A DNA stretch of 64,000 nucleotides from Cohnella rhizosphaerae (GCF_029525575.1 NZ_JAPDIA010000009.1:682001-746000), one strand, 5' to 3'; counted from the first letter of the stretch, positions 38,744-48,245 are shown. Made by a program: numbers and translations. Notes: generated by a model from the letters alone, not told the origin.

Positions 38744-41700
38744 ATGCACGCAGCCATTCGAGGTTTGACGATGATGCTGATCGCCTTGATGTTGCTCGGG
38801 GGCGTCGCCGGTCCGGTCTTGCCGGCGTCCGCCTATTACGCCGAGACGGATTATCCGCACGCGGGAACCGAGCTGGTGGGGAACGGGAGCATGGAGTCGG
38901 TATCCGGCGGCTCCGCCGGCGGCTGGATCGGCTGGTACGCCGGCTATACGGTGGATTCGTCCGTCAGCCGTTCGGGCTCGCGTTCCTTGTCCTGCGAGCT
39001 GACGGGCGCAGGCGAGTGCGGCGGCTACCAATTCATATCGCTGAATCGTACCGAGGCCAAGCCGCTCAAGATCGTCGGGTGGAGCAAGGCGCAAAATGTC
39101 AGCGGCGGCGTCTCCACGGACTATTCGCTGTGGGTCGATCTGACCTATACGGACAACACGCATCTGTACGGCGAAGCCAAAGGCTTCCAGACGGGCACGC
39201 ACGACTGGGAGAAGGCCGAGATGTATATCGATCCGGAAAAGCCGGTCAAGGAGATGACCGCATATCTGCTCATGCGCGGCAAGACGGGAAAAGTCTGGTT
39301 CGACGACGTATCCGTACAGGAGCTGCCGGCCGGTCTGCTGGCGAACGGCGCGTTCGAGACCGTTGCCTCCGGCAAGATCGCCGGCTGGGGAGAATGGCAG
39401 AACGGTTATACGGTCGCCGCGGGGGGAAGGAAGAGGCGCGAGCGTCGCCGCCAAAGCGACGAATGCGTCGGGAACCGGCGAGTACGGCATCTACAGGACG
39501 GCGACGCTGAACCGCACGACGGTCAAGCCGCTGCTCGTGCGCGGCTGGAGCAAGGCGAACGGGGTTGCGGGAACGACAGGCGCTTCCTACTCGCTCTATG
39601 CGGACCTGACCTATTCGGACGATACGCATGAGTGGGGACAATACGCCGCGTTCGATGCCGGGACCCATGACTGGCAGCCGCGGCAGCTTTATATCAATCC
39701 GGCGAAGCCGGTCAAGGAGATCGCCGTGTACGCGCTGTTCAACGACCGCGCAGGCACGGTCTGGTTCGACAACGTCACGCTGGAGGAGCTGCCGGACGCC
39801 GCCGAGGCCGGCATCGCGATGCAGAAGCGCGAGCTGTCCGCGACCGGCGCCGAGCGCCTGCAGAACGGTTCGCTGCAAAACGCGACCGGCGCGACGATCG
39901 ACGGCTGGGGCTCGTTCGGGCACGGCTACGCCGTAGAGGCCGGCGGCGGGCGCGGCGGCAGCCGGGGAGTCAAGCTGACCAACGCGGCCGGGACCGACGC
40001 TTCGGGCATTTACCAGACGCTGCAGCTGAACCAGTCTTCGCCGAAGCTCATCGTCTTCAGCGGCTGGAGCAAGGCGGCGAACGTCAGCGGGGACATCGAC
40101 CGCGGCTACGCGCTTTACATGGACGTGTTCTATGCGGACGGCACGAGCCAATTCGCGCAGACGATGCCTTTTCGCACGGGCAGCCACGACTGGCAATACG
40201 GACAGCTTTATTTCCAGCCGCAAAAGGCGGTACAGACGATCTCCGTCTACGGTATCTTCCGGGACGGCCATACGGGCGAAGTGTGGTTCGACGACTTCTC
40301 GGTCAAGGAGATCGCCGCGGAGGCTTCCGTATTCGAGGACGCGCTCGTCACGCCGCTGCCGTTCGATCCGGGAAGCGCGTACGCGACGCTGCAATCGCAG
40401 GACGGTCTGGCGTTGTCTCTGGGCGATCGGGGCATCGCTTCGCTGAAGCTGGGCGGCAGCGAACTGGCGTCGGCAAGCACGGCGTCGGGCTTTCTGGTCC
40501 GCGATCAGGCGGCGGATTCGGACGTATACGGATTCGCGCGCTCGGCGGGCAGCCGGACGGACGGTTTCAGCGGCACCGCCGAAGGGCTCGATCTGAGCGT
40601 GGACGCGGCCTTTGAAGCCGTGCCCGGCGGGATCAAGGTGTCGGGCAAACTGACGGATCTGCGCGGCGCGGACCGGGCCGTCACGCTTACCTATGCGCTG
40701 CCGGTCAACGCGGACGGCTGGAAGTGGGGCGACTACGTTCGCGGCGAACGGACGATCCGTACCGGGCAGGCGGGCGATGTGTACACGAACAGCCAGATTC
40801 CCGATTTCGAGACGGGCCCGCTGTCCATCTATCCGATATCGGCCATTTACGATCCCGCCACGGGCAAAGGATTGTCGCTGGGCACGGATTATCATCGCCC
40901 GACGCATTACCGGCTCGACTATAACGGCAGCACGCGGCAATTGCTGATTACGTTCGAGCTGGGTCTGTCTCCGGACACGGACAACTTCCCGTCGGCCGCG
41001 GACTTCGGCTTCGTCATTTACGGCTTCGACGGCGCGCAAGGCTTCAGAGGCGCTTTCGATAAATATATGAAGCTTTTCCCCGAGTTCTACGAGGTCAGAA
41101 TTCCGGATCAAGGCATCTGGATGCCGTTCGCCTCGATCTCCGACATTCCGGACAACGAGGACTTCGGCTTCCGGTTCAAGGAAGGCGACGACGATCCGAC
41201 CGACACCGCCTACGCCAATGCGAACGATATTCTGGTGTTCCATTACCAGGAGCTGTCTTCCTGGTGGCAGAGCATCGACCCGCAACTGCCCAAGACGGTC
41301 GCGACGGCGGAGGGCGCGCGCGATGCCGCGGCCGCTACAGGCGAGGAGAAGGCGCAGATGGCGCAGGCGGCCGCAATGCAAAACGCCGCGGGCGACCCGT
41401 ACCTGCAGTGGCTCGATACGCCGTGGAACGTGGGCGCGCTCTGGATGATCAACGCGAACCCGGACCTGCCGGGCGACTCGAACGGCTACCGGATGTATTT
41501 TAGCGAAGACAAGATGGATGCCCGCTACAATACGACGGGTCCGAAGCCCGACGGTGAGTATTTGGATACGCTTGACGGCTGGCCGTACACGCTGAACTAC
41601 AACCGCGACCATTTCGCCTATGCGATCGCGCCGCTCGTATACTCCAAGGTGACGCTGCAGCCTGCCGTACACCGGGCGTTTTCCAGCTTGGAAGCCACCA

Positions 41701-42383
41701 CCCGCCTGGCGGACGACCTCCATGCCGACGGGCGGTACCTGATGGCCAACGGAACGCCCCATGCCTACTCGATGTATATGCCGTGGCTCGACGCGATGGG
41801 CAACGAACGCAACTGGCTGGGCGCTGGCGACGCCTTTAATCCCGATTCGGACGAGACGCTCAGCAAGTACCGCACGCTGTCCGGGGCGAAGCCTTACCTG
41901 ATGCTGCAAAATACCGACTTCACCAAGTTCGGCCATGCCTACATGGAGCGCTATATGGAGAAGCTGCTGTTCTACGGCATCTATCCGAGCGCGTTCAGCG
42001 CAACGGCGGACAATGCGTCCAACTATTGGAAAAACGCAAGCTTCTACGATCGCGACAGAGGACTGTTTCTCACCTACATCCCGCTCGTAAAAGCGGTGGC
42101 GGAAGCGGGCTGGCAGCCGGTGACGCGCGCAAGCGCGAGCCAATCGTCGATCGCGATGGAACGCTACGGCGCGGGCGACACCGTCTATCTCACGCTCATG
42201 AATCAAGGCAGCGCGGCGGCGGCGACGACGATCACGATCGACCGTGCGGGAATGGGGCTCGGCGCGCAAGTGACGGCGCTGGAGATGACCGGCAATACGC
42301 CCGTCTCGTCAACAGGCGACCAATTCTCGCTGACGCTTCAGCCCGACGAGGTCAAAGTGGTGAAACTGACGACGCAGCCCTGA
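38744..42383 (+). CDS. Secreted three-CBM protein with glycosidase-like domain
   Basis: Large secreted protein, 1212 residues once repaired, with a signal peptide ending near LPASA. Three ~140-residue jelly-roll modules of the CBM4/9-like kind follow; each ends with a Trp-Phe-Asp strand (WFDDVSV, WFDNVTL, WFDDFSV). The C-terminal ~650 residues form an enzyme-like region (YPISAIYDPATGKGLSLG, GEYLDTLDGWPYTLNYNRDH, SMYMPWLDAMGNE) that resembles a TIM-barrel glycosidase with an N-terminal beta-sandwich. I cannot assign a GH family. Acid residues in GEYLDTLDGW are catalytic candidates. One frame break at G6 39421-39426. It is the likely extracellular enzyme of module C. Confidence 0.65.
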
Positions 42384-42417
42384 CAGAACCGGCAACTGAA
42401 AGAATCAATACAAGCGG

Positions 42418-42487
42418 CTGCTTCGGCCGCGGCGCTAACGACATCATGAAACGCTTGAAGGCACTGAAGGAAGAGGCGTCGAAGTAA
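42418..42487 (+). pseudogene. Relic of a second araB gene, 3' end only
   Basis: Encodes FGRGANDIMKRLKALKEEASK's equivalent of the last ~22 AraB residues and its stop, matching the 3' end of the intact araB with about eight differences in 69 bp. Most differences are synonymous, so this copy diverged while still coding and lost its upstream part later. No start codon or ribosome site precedes it. A terminator homologous to that of araB follows. Confidence 0.85.
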
Positions 42488-42497
42488 AACCGTGAAG

Positions 42498-42543
42498 GCC
42501 CGCATTCGCTTTTCCTTAAGGAAAACGCGGATGCGGGCTTTTT
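42498..42543 (+). terminator. Terminator behind the araB relic
   Basis: Almost perfect 18-bp stem (GCCCGCATTCGCTTTTCC with GGAAAACGCGGATGCGGGC) and TTTTT. It resembles the araB terminator with paired base changes that keep the stem. It now serves the glycosidase gene ending at 42383. Confidence 0.9.
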
Positions 42544-42610
42544 ACGACTGATCGGAAATGCTGAATAAGAAGGGTGGGTAGCCGTGGAAGGCAGGTCGGA
42601 CAGCGGGTAT

Positions 42611-42788
42611 CGGACTCAGGAGGCGCTATTTCGTAAAAATCGATCCCATGGCTATTGTTTCGGACTGGAGGGACGTTATTTCCTCGGATTAAGGCAAAGG
42701 AAGGCAGGAAATCCCGCGATAGCGCCTCCTGAGTCCGCGAGCGGGGCGCGCAGCGCGATCGGAAGAGGAATAACGGCCCCTCAGTCCG
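42611..42788. repeat. Interleaved inverted-repeat element
   Basis: Two related ~24-bp motifs face right (A 42611-42632, B 42661-42685) and two face left (A' 42719-42737, B' 42765-42788). A and A' are a perfect 19-bp inverted repeat, CGGACTCAGGAGGCGCTAT. B and B' are an imperfect pair. All four share CGGACT, an AGG core and GYTATT. No coding potential. Confidence 0.85.
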
Positions 42789-42811
42789 TCACCTGCGCCG
42801 CCGATGCGTTC

Positions 42812-42877
42812 GATTCCGCCCGAATGGCAATTCCGATAGCGTATGAAGCATACTCCTTCGGAACAGCGTCGACGGGT
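42812..42877. repeat. Orphan copy of the module B kinase upstream block
   Basis: GATTCCGCCCG, then GATAGCGTATGAAGCATACTC and a CGTCGACGGG end, matching 19732-19799 closely. Here it is not followed by a kinase gene but by the 3' end of the LysR gene on the other strand. The ~60 bases up to that gene hold nothing else that I can identify. Confidence 0.7.
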
Positions 42878-42894
42878 TGTTTTATTTAGGCTAT

Positions 42895-43803
42895 TTACGA
42901 GATTTTTGCGTGCCGGATCGCGGCCTCGATAGAATGGCGCAGCGTCTTGATAAACGTCCGCATCGCGTAGCCGACGTATCTGTCGCTGCGGTAGACGAGG
43001 CAGATGTCCTGGCTCGGCGTAGGCTGGATGAGGCGCAAGGTTCGTATATCGGGGCGATCCAGGTTTTCCAGCAGCAAGCGAGGCAGCACGCAGGCGCCGA
43101 TGCCCTGTTCCACCATTCGCAGCAGGGTGACCAGCGTCGTCGCTTCCATATGAGGCTGAACGCGAAATCCCTGCTCGCCGCAGCATTGCTCGAGCAGCCT
43201 GCGGCATTGATGGTCGCCAGGGAACAGGACGAGTCGGAGCGACGCCAGCTTAGCCAGGGGCACGGCGCTCTCGGCCGCGAGCGGATGCCGACTGTCCACG
43301 GCCAGCGCGAACTCCTCGCGGAACAAGGGGATCGCGGTCAGACGCTCGTCGGCGACGGGACTGATCGTGACGCCGATGTCGAGGCTGCGGTCGAGCACCT
43401 GCTCCGTAACCTTCATCGTTTCCAGCAGCGATACCGACACCTGCGGGTAGGCGCGGTGAAAATCGAGCAGCAGTGCGTTGAACAACAGGTCCGCGTCTCC
43501 GGGAAGGACGCCAATGGACAGCGCCCCGCCTTGCTTGTGCTTCAGATCCGCGATCGCGTCGCTCGCCTGCCGCAGCTGTCCGAGCGCGGCGGAGCCGTGC
43601 TCCCGCAGGATCGCGCCGGCGTCGGTAAGCACGATTTTTCTCCCGACGCGGTCGAACAGCAGCATGCCGAGCTCCTCCTCCAGCGCCCGAATTTGCTGGC
43701 TGATATTCGGCGCGCTCACGCCCATCCGCTCGGCCGCCCGGGAGAAGTGAAGCTCCTCGCAGACAGCCATAAAATATTGAAGCTGCTTCAGCTCCATTTC
43801 CAT
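42895..43803 (-). CDS. LysR-family transcriptional regulator
   Basis: DNA-binding regulator of 302 residues. The N-terminal helix-turn-helix is MELKQLQYFMAVCEELHFSR followed by AAERMGVSAPNISQQIRALE; the remainder is a two-lobed inducer-binding domain (GALSIGVLPGDADLLF start). The size and N-terminal pattern are of the CbbR/CynR type, and the effector is unknown. It could start at 43803 or the in-frame ATG at 43797. It is divergent from the DinB-like gene across a 199-bp gap, which is the likely target because LysR proteins often control the divergent neighbour. No frame break. Confidence 0.9.
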   Translation of the reverse strand: MEMELKQLQYFMAVCEELHFSRAAERMGVSAPNISQQIRALEEELGMLLFDRVGRKIVLTDAGAILREHGSAALGQLRQASDAIADLKHKQGGALSIGVLPGDADLLFNALLLDFHRAYPQVSVSLLETMKVTEQVLDRSLDIGVTISPVADERLTAIPLFREEFALAVDSRHPLAAESAVPLAKLASLRLVLFPGDHQCRRLLEQCCGEQGFRVQPHMEATTLVTLLRMVEQGIGACVLPRLLLENLDRPDIRTLRLIQPTPSQDICLVYRSDRYVGYAMRTFIKTLRHSIEAAIRHAKIS

Positions 43804-44002
43804 CCCCGCTTCCCGTACGCGAACTTATGGCATCCATCCGCCGTTCCCTTTATTTTCAAGCGCGAGCCTCGCTTGTGTCAACGTTCGATCGTTAAGTTCT
43901 GCTTAACGTTTCGATAAGGGCGGCTGCATTGATGGTACCTGTGAACGGACGTAAACTGAGGTCAGTTTCAGATTCCGCCCATTCGCCGAGGAGGTATGAT
44001 TC

Positions 44003-44494
44003 ATGTCTCAGATCATTTTGGATTCCGCCAAAACCGTCCGCCGCTTGTCCATGGATGCGATCGAAGCCATTCCCGAATCGCTGTTCGACGTCCGTCCCGA
44101 AGGCTTCAACAACACGATTCGCTGGAACGTCGGACATCTCATCTACTGGATGGACGCATACCGGTCGCTTTGCTTTTCCGCCGAGTCGGCTATTCCGGCC
44201 TCGTACGCGGCCTTCTTTAACTCCGGCACGAAGCCCGCGGATTGGACCGCGGCGCCGCCGGACAAAGAGGAACTCCTCGCGATGATGGCGCGCCAGCTCG
44301 CGTCTGTAGGCGAGATCGGGCCGGCCAGGTTGAACGAGCCGCTCCCGTCGCCGCTGCAGTTCGGACCGCTCACGTTCCGCCTTGCGGGCGAGCTGTTCAA
44401 CTTCGGCCTGATGCACGAGTCGATGCATCTGGCGACTTGCGGGAGTTTGGTCAAGGCGGCAATCGCGCGATCGGCAGGTGTATCCGCGTCCTGA
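44003..44494 (+). CDS. DinB/YfiT-like four-helix metal-binding protein
   Basis: A 163-residue member of the DinB/YfiT fold, a four-helix bundle that often holds a metal through three His residues. Candidate ligands are the His in WNVGHLIYWM (~residue 48) and the two in LMHESMHLA (~140). Known relatives include thiol-dependent transferases; the reaction here is unknown. The ATG at 44003 has GAGGT upstream. It is divergent from the LysR gene and may be its target. No frame break. Confidence 0.75.
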   Translation: MSQIILDSAKTVRRLSMDAIEAIPESLFDVRPEGFNNTIRWNVGHLIYWMDAYRSLCFSAESAIPASYAAFFNSGTKPADWTAAPPDKEELLAMMARQLASVGEIGPARLNEPLPSPLQFGPLTFRLAGELFNFGLMHESMHLATCGSLVKAAIARSAGVSAS

Positions 44495-44534
44495 AGACGA
44501 AAAAGCGGTGAAGCAAAGTGGCAGCCGCTCCAAA

Positions 44535-44581
44535 AAGATCGCCTCCCCCCTAAACCTTTCCGGCTGGGTGAAGGCGATCTT
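44535..44581. terminator. Bidirectional terminator
   Basis: AAGATCGCCT / AGGCGATCTT stem flanked by A residues on one side and T residues on the other. It sits between the ends of the DinB-like gene and the minus-strand secreted protein gene and can serve both. Confidence 0.8.
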
Positions 44582-44582
44582 C

Positions 44583-46535
44583 TTATTTTGCAGACCCGCG
44601 GTTTAATAATCGAACGAGAAGCTTGAAGAGAGGCCGTACTGCGAGATGGCCTTTTTTGATATGGATCATCGCCCACAGGCCTTCCGCGGACGATTCGCCA
44701 CCGGCTCCGCGGTTGACCGTCGGCACGCCGCCGTTGACGGTGATGCCGTCGAACACGGCCCCCTGGCCCTTATATGTCCCCGTGCCGAGAGCACCGTCAT
44801 ACATATCCGCCAGCGCGTTGTTATTGCCGATGAACCAGGTCGCCACTCGTTTCGCATATTCGAGATATTGCGTGCGCTTGGCCGCCGCGTCCGCCCGCCC
44901 CGACAGGTAATAAGCTTCGGCAAGCGCCTTGAGCCCGACGACGAGCGAGGAGTTCTGGTAGGCGAACTGCGCGGAATTGGTATGGAACTGCGCGCTCCAG
45001 CCGTTGATCTGGGTGATTCGCTCCTTGGTGCGGCTGAAGTTGTTGACGCCGTCGATATAGTGATAGGCTTCGAGGCCGTAAAAGTTGTCCGCCGAATACG
45101 TAATGATATCCAGCAGGCCGTTCAGTTGCGCCGGCGTTTGGCCGATCGATCGCTTCATTGCGTACACGTTGGAGAGGGCGTAGATTTGGAGCTCGCCCCA
45201 AGCGTACCAATTGCCGGCGGTCGCGTCGTCGACGAAGATGCCGTTTCTCCAATCGGTCGTGTGAAGCTGCTTGGCGGTGATGCTGTTCAGAAGCACGTCG
45301 ATCTGCGCGTAAAGAGTACTCTGTGACGGACGGTCGTCATAGGTCGCGGTCGTGTTGCTGTTGGCCGGAAGAACGGGCGTATAGGTGCCGTAGTCCGTCG
45401 TGCCGTACAGCAGCCTGTAATAATCGGTGAAGGCGATAAGCAGGTTGCTGGCCATTTTCGAGTCGAAGCCCGACAGATTATAGGCGAGCACGTTGTTCAT
45501 CATGCGCTGGATATGATTTTCGAGGAATTTGGCGAAATAGAGCTGGTCGGCGGTCAGCGAACCGTTCGTGTATATGAGTTTTTGCAGCATGTGCAGCCCT
45601 TTGACCATCGCCCACAAATTACGCGCGTCGTCGAGCCCGATCTCGTGCGTGCTGGTGGTCCAGGTCTTCTTGATGCCGGTCTTGTAGCCGGTGACGCCGC
45701 CCGATGCGGTCGTATAGAGCGGACCGTCGTAGACGGGGGCGATATCGGCGCCTGTCGGATCGCGCAGGTCGTCCATGTAAATCGAGTACTTCGGATGCGA
45801 GATAAAGGGCGGGGCGGCGACAGGTTGGTTTGAGGCGTTCGTCAAAATATGAGAAGAGTCCGAGGCGGCGTCCATCCAGTCGCCGTTCGGCAGCGCGGAA
45901 GGATACTGGGTGCGTTTGACGAATTCCGACCGGTACATAAAATGTTTGTCGACACCTTGCTGCACCGGGTCCCAGCCAAACAGCGCCGGCGCGTCCAGCC
46001 AGGCGAAATTGTATACCTTGCCGCTTAAAGTCGTCATATAGGCCGTAAACGCGAGCAGGTCCCGCGCGCTTTGGTAGGACGCCAGGTTGCCGTTCAGCAA
46101 ATAATCGTCGGCCAGCGCGATGGCCGCCCGGGCGGAATCGTCGACGGCGCTGGCGCCTTCCGCCATATCCTGCGTGTAGTTCCAGCCGTTCGCCAGCCAG
46201 TTTCCGTTTTTCTCCGTCGCGTAGAGAACAAGGGACTTCATGGGCCAGCCGTTGACGGCCGTATAACCGCCGCTGCCGAGCACCGTGTCGTAATAGGCGC
46301 TGTCCGGCCAGGAGACGCCATGCTGATTGGTGCGCTGACCGTTGCCCGTACCGAGCGCATAGGAGAAGCCGGTGGTGGCCGAGTGCGAAGTCACCGCTTG
46401 CCAATTGAGATGTGCGAAGTTGACTGGAAAGTTGGCGAAGTCGACGGTTTTGGTGGCTGCGTAAGCGGAAGGGGCATAGCCGGCGAGCAGCGAACCGGTT
46501 ATGGCGAGGGCGATCGCCTTGTTTAAATGCTTCAT
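44583..46535 (-). CDS. Secreted helical-toroid protein, probable polysaccharide-degrading enzyme
   Basis: Secreted protein of 650 residues with a signal peptide (ALAITGSLLAGYAPSAYAA). The body has the aromatic helical repeats of (alpha/alpha)6 toroid lyases and hydrolases (YSADNFYGLEAYHYIDGV, WYAWGELQIYALSNVYAM). Its C-terminal region (FDGITVNGGVPTVNRGAGGE then SAEGLWAMI) is shared with the dockerin-like protein at 48830 (FDGVTDSGVNTNSGAESVDE then ALRAIL), so both belong to one family. I cannot name the family or substrate. The ATG at 46535 gives better spacing from AGGAGG than the one at 46541. The leader carries a LacI-type palindrome and a cre site. No frame break. Confidence 0.65.
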   Translation of the reverse strand: MKHLNKAIALAITGSLLAGYAPSAYAATKTVDFANFPVNFAHLNWQAVTSHSATTGFSYALGTGNGQRTNQHGVSWPDSAYYDTVLGSGGYTAVNGWPMKSLVLYATEKNGNWLANGWNYTQDMAEGASAVDDSARAAIALADDYLLNGNLASYQSARDLLAFTAYMTTLSGKVYNFAWLDAPALFGWDPVQQGVDKHFMYRSEFVKRTQYPSALPNGDWMDAASDSSHILTNASNQPVAAPPFISHPKYSIYMDDLRDPTGADIAPVYDGPLYTTASGGVTGYKTGIKKTWTTSTHEIGLDDARNLWAMVKGLHMLQKLIYTNGSLTADQLYFAKFLENHIQRMMNNVLAYNLSGFDSKMASNLLIAFTDYYRLLYGTTDYGTYTPVLPANSNTTATYDDRPSQSTLYAQIDVLLNSITAKQLHTTDWRNGIFVDDATAGNWYAWGELQIYALSNVYAMKRSIGQTPAQLNGLLDIITYSADNFYGLEAYHYIDGVNNFSRTKERITQINGWSAQFHTNSAQFAYQNSSLVVGLKALAEAYYLSGRADAAAKRTQYLEYAKRVATWFIGNNNALADMYDGALGTGTYKGQGAVFDGITVNGGVPTVNRGAGGESSAEGLWAMIHIKKGHLAVRPLFKLLVRLLNRGSAK

Positions 46536-46549
46536 GATCATTTTCCTCC

Positions 46550-46567
46550 TTTGGTTACGCTTTCAAT
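46550..46567 (-). promoter_or_regulatory. cre site (CcpA) in the leader of the secreted enzyme gene
   Basis: On the minus strand ATTGAAAGCGTAACCAAA fits the cre consensus WWTGNAARCGNWWWCAWW with one mismatch. It lies about 80-100 bp downstream of the predicted start point, where bound CcpA would act as a roadblock during growth on preferred sugars. Confidence 0.7.
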
Positions 46568-46623
46568 TTTTTGGGTCTGCAGCGTCTTAAACCACAGGCA
46601 ATGACATCCTCCTTTCGCTTTTC

Positions 46624-46636
46624 TGAAAGAGTTACA
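46624..46636 (-). promoter_or_regulatory. Candidate operator of the adjacent LacI regulator
   Basis: Minus strand TGTAACTCTTTCA, 10 of 12 arm positions of the palindrome TGTAAGNCTTACA. It starts about 12 bp after the predicted transcription start of the secreted enzyme gene. Confidence 0.55.
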
Positions 46637-46654
46637 TTATTTCTTTCGTAAATT

Positions 46655-46684
46655 ATCATAAAGTTTGTCATATGTGGTCGTCAA
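46655..46684 (-). promoter_or_regulatory. Promoter of the minus-strand secreted enzyme gene
   Basis: On the minus strand -35 TTGACG (46684-46679) and -10 TATGAT (46660-46655) are 18 bp apart. Confidence 0.65.
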
Positions 46685-46741
46685 GCATCTCGCTCTAAAA
46701 CGCCACACAGTAAACAGAAACGGTAGGTGTAACGCAGACGT

Positions 46742-46771
46742 TTGTAAGTCTTTCATGATCGGTGCTATACT
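46742..46771 (+). promoter_or_regulatory. lacI-type regulator promoter with operator
   Basis: A -10 TATACT (46766-46771) and a -35-like TTGTAA (46742-46747) at 18 bp. The motif TGTAAGTCTTTCA (46743-46755), 11 of 12 arm positions of TGTAAGNCTTACA, covers the -35, which suggests autorepression. Confidence 0.6.
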
Positions 46772-46797
46772 AAAATAAAAACGGGAGCAACGAATCG

Positions 46798-47808
46798 ATG
46801 AACATTTACGATATCGCAAAGGAAGCGGGCGTCTCCATCGCCACCGTATCCCGCGTGATGAATAAGCCGGAGGCCGTCAACGTCAAGACGCGCGATCGCG
46901 TGCTCCAGATCATGGAGCGGCATGGCTTCTCGCCCAAGCTCGGCGCTTCCGTGCAGCGGCCCAAGGAGCTGGCATTTTTTACGTCGACGCGGTCGCTTCC
47001 CGTGGAGAGCAGCATCATTTCCGGCATCGGCGAGGTCGCGTTCGCCGAACGGATGAGCGTTAAGCTGTGCGCGCTCGAGGATGTGCCGAAGAAAAAGGAA
47101 GATCTCCAGGCCTATTTTGCGGAGAAAGGGATCGGGGCCGCGATCTTTACGACCGTTCCCTATACGGAGGAGCATTTTGCCGAGCTGGCTTCGGCCGTAC
47201 CGGCCGTACTCGTCTTCAACCGGCTGCAGACGGTCCGGGTGCCGAGCATTCGCGCCGACCAGCGGAAGGGCGGGTATGCGGCGATCCAGCACTTGGCTTC
47301 CATGGGACATGCCCATATCGCCATCGTAGACGAGTTCACGTCGCCGGACCATTACGAACGGCTGGCGGGGGCCAGGGAGGCAGCGGCAGATTGCGGGCTG
47401 CGGGAGTTCGGCGAAGAGCATCTGATTCGCGTACGGGACCTTGAGGATGCGGACCGGTGCGCGCAGATCGATCACTACCTGTCCCGCTACCCGTCCACGA
47501 CGGCGCTGTTCGTGGCGAACGATCATTTCGTGCCGACGCTGTACAGGCATTTTCGCATCAAAGGCGTGCCGATTCCCGAAGCGCTCTCGATCGTCGGCGC
47601 CGACGACGTGCCGGGCAGCGCCGACCTTTTCCCGCCATTGACGACGATTCGGCAGCCCGTGAAGCAGATGAGCATGGCCGCGGCCCGCTATCTGATCGAC
47701 CGCATGCAGGGGGCCGTACAGTCGACGGAGCCGCTTGACGAAGTATACGACGTGCAGCTCGTCGTACGGGCCTCCACCCGGATGCTGGAGAAGGAAGAGC
47801 GTGATTAG
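46798..47808 (+). CDS. LacI-family transcriptional regulator
   Basis: Repressor of 336 residues. The N-terminal helix-turn-helix and hinge helix are classical (IYDIAKEAGVSIATVSRVMN). The sugar-binding core includes SIVGADDVPGSADLFPPLTT near the end. It is divergent from the secreted toroid enzyme gene, and the palindrome TGTAAGNCTTACA occurs in its own promoter, in that enzyme's leader and in the leader of the dockerin-like gene at 48830, so these are its predicted targets. The ATG at 46798 has GGGAGCAACG upstream. The ligand is probably a breakdown product of the enzymes' substrate. No frame break. Confidence 0.92.
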   Translation: MNIYDIAKEAGVSIATVSRVMNKPEAVNVKTRDRVLQIMERHGFSPKLGASVQRPKELAFFTSTRSLPVESSIISGIGEVAFAERMSVKLCALEDVPKKKEDLQAYFAEKGIGAAIFTTVPYTEEHFAELASAVPAVLVFNRLQTVRVPSIRADQRKGGYAAIQHLASMGHAHIAIVDEFTSPDHYERLAGAREAAADCGLREFGEEHLIRVRDLEDADRCAQIDHYLSRYPSTTALFVANDHFVPTLYRHFRIKGVPIPEALSIVGADDVPGSADLFPPLTTIRQPVKQMSMAAARYLIDRMQGAVQSTEPLDEVYDVQLVVRASTRMLEKEERD

Positions 47809-47849
47809 GCGGCACGCCCTCCGGAAAACCGTATCACTGAAGCACGTGC

Positions 47850-47876
47850 AGCCGGGCCGCGAGGTCCGGCTTTTTT
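47850..47876 (+). terminator. Terminator after the LacI gene
   Basis: AGCCGG / CCGGCT stem with a ten-base loop followed by TTTTTT. Confidence 0.85.
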
Positions 47877-47889
47877 GAAGAAAATAATT

Positions 47890-48067
47890 GCCAGAAAGCA
47901 GTTAATTTTGGCTCCGGGAGGTTACACGGCGCAAATAGGTGTTAAAAGGCATCTATCTGCGCCGTTGTACTGCCCCAGGAGCAAAAATCCGGAAAATAAC
48001 TGCCTTTCAGCAACTATCGGGTGACAACTCGCAGTCTCGCGGAAAAATAACTGCCTTCTAACAACTG
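47890..48067. repeat. Large palindromic intergenic element plus direct repeat
   Basis: A central hairpin (ACGGCGCA 47926-47933 with TGCGCCGT 47958-47965, extended by ATAGGTG/CATCTAT) is flanked by outer arms around 47890-47915 and 47978-48011 that pair imperfectly (GCAGTTAATTTT against AAAATAACTGC). The right-arm sequence GGAAAATAACTGCCTT is repeated directly at 48041-48056. No coding potential. Confidence 0.75.
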
Positions 48068-48130
48068 TTCGTCGCCGCCCGCCGATTCCTCTCCCTACTC
48101 CCACCCTGCCTGCCAACCACGCCGGCGTCG

Positions 48131-48245
48131 GCCAACTACCCAACGCCCAGCCAACACTCCAAGCCACATACCGCACAGTCATTCACCGCCAACTACCCAC
48201 CGCCCAGTCAACACCGCCAAGTCACATACCATCCAGCCAAACACC
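48131..48245. repeat. 57-bp C-rich tandem duplication
   Basis: Two units starting GCCAACTACCCA at 48131 and 48188, exactly 57 bp apart, about 80% alike, with a short partial third unit. The strong C-over-G skew differs from everything around it. The remaining stretch to 48640 holds no gene that I can support. Confidence 0.85.

Noticed and set aside
42026..42487. Expressed reading frame leading into the araB relic
   Set aside because: It overlaps the real glycosidase gene in another frame; no start or ribosome site precedes the relic itself.
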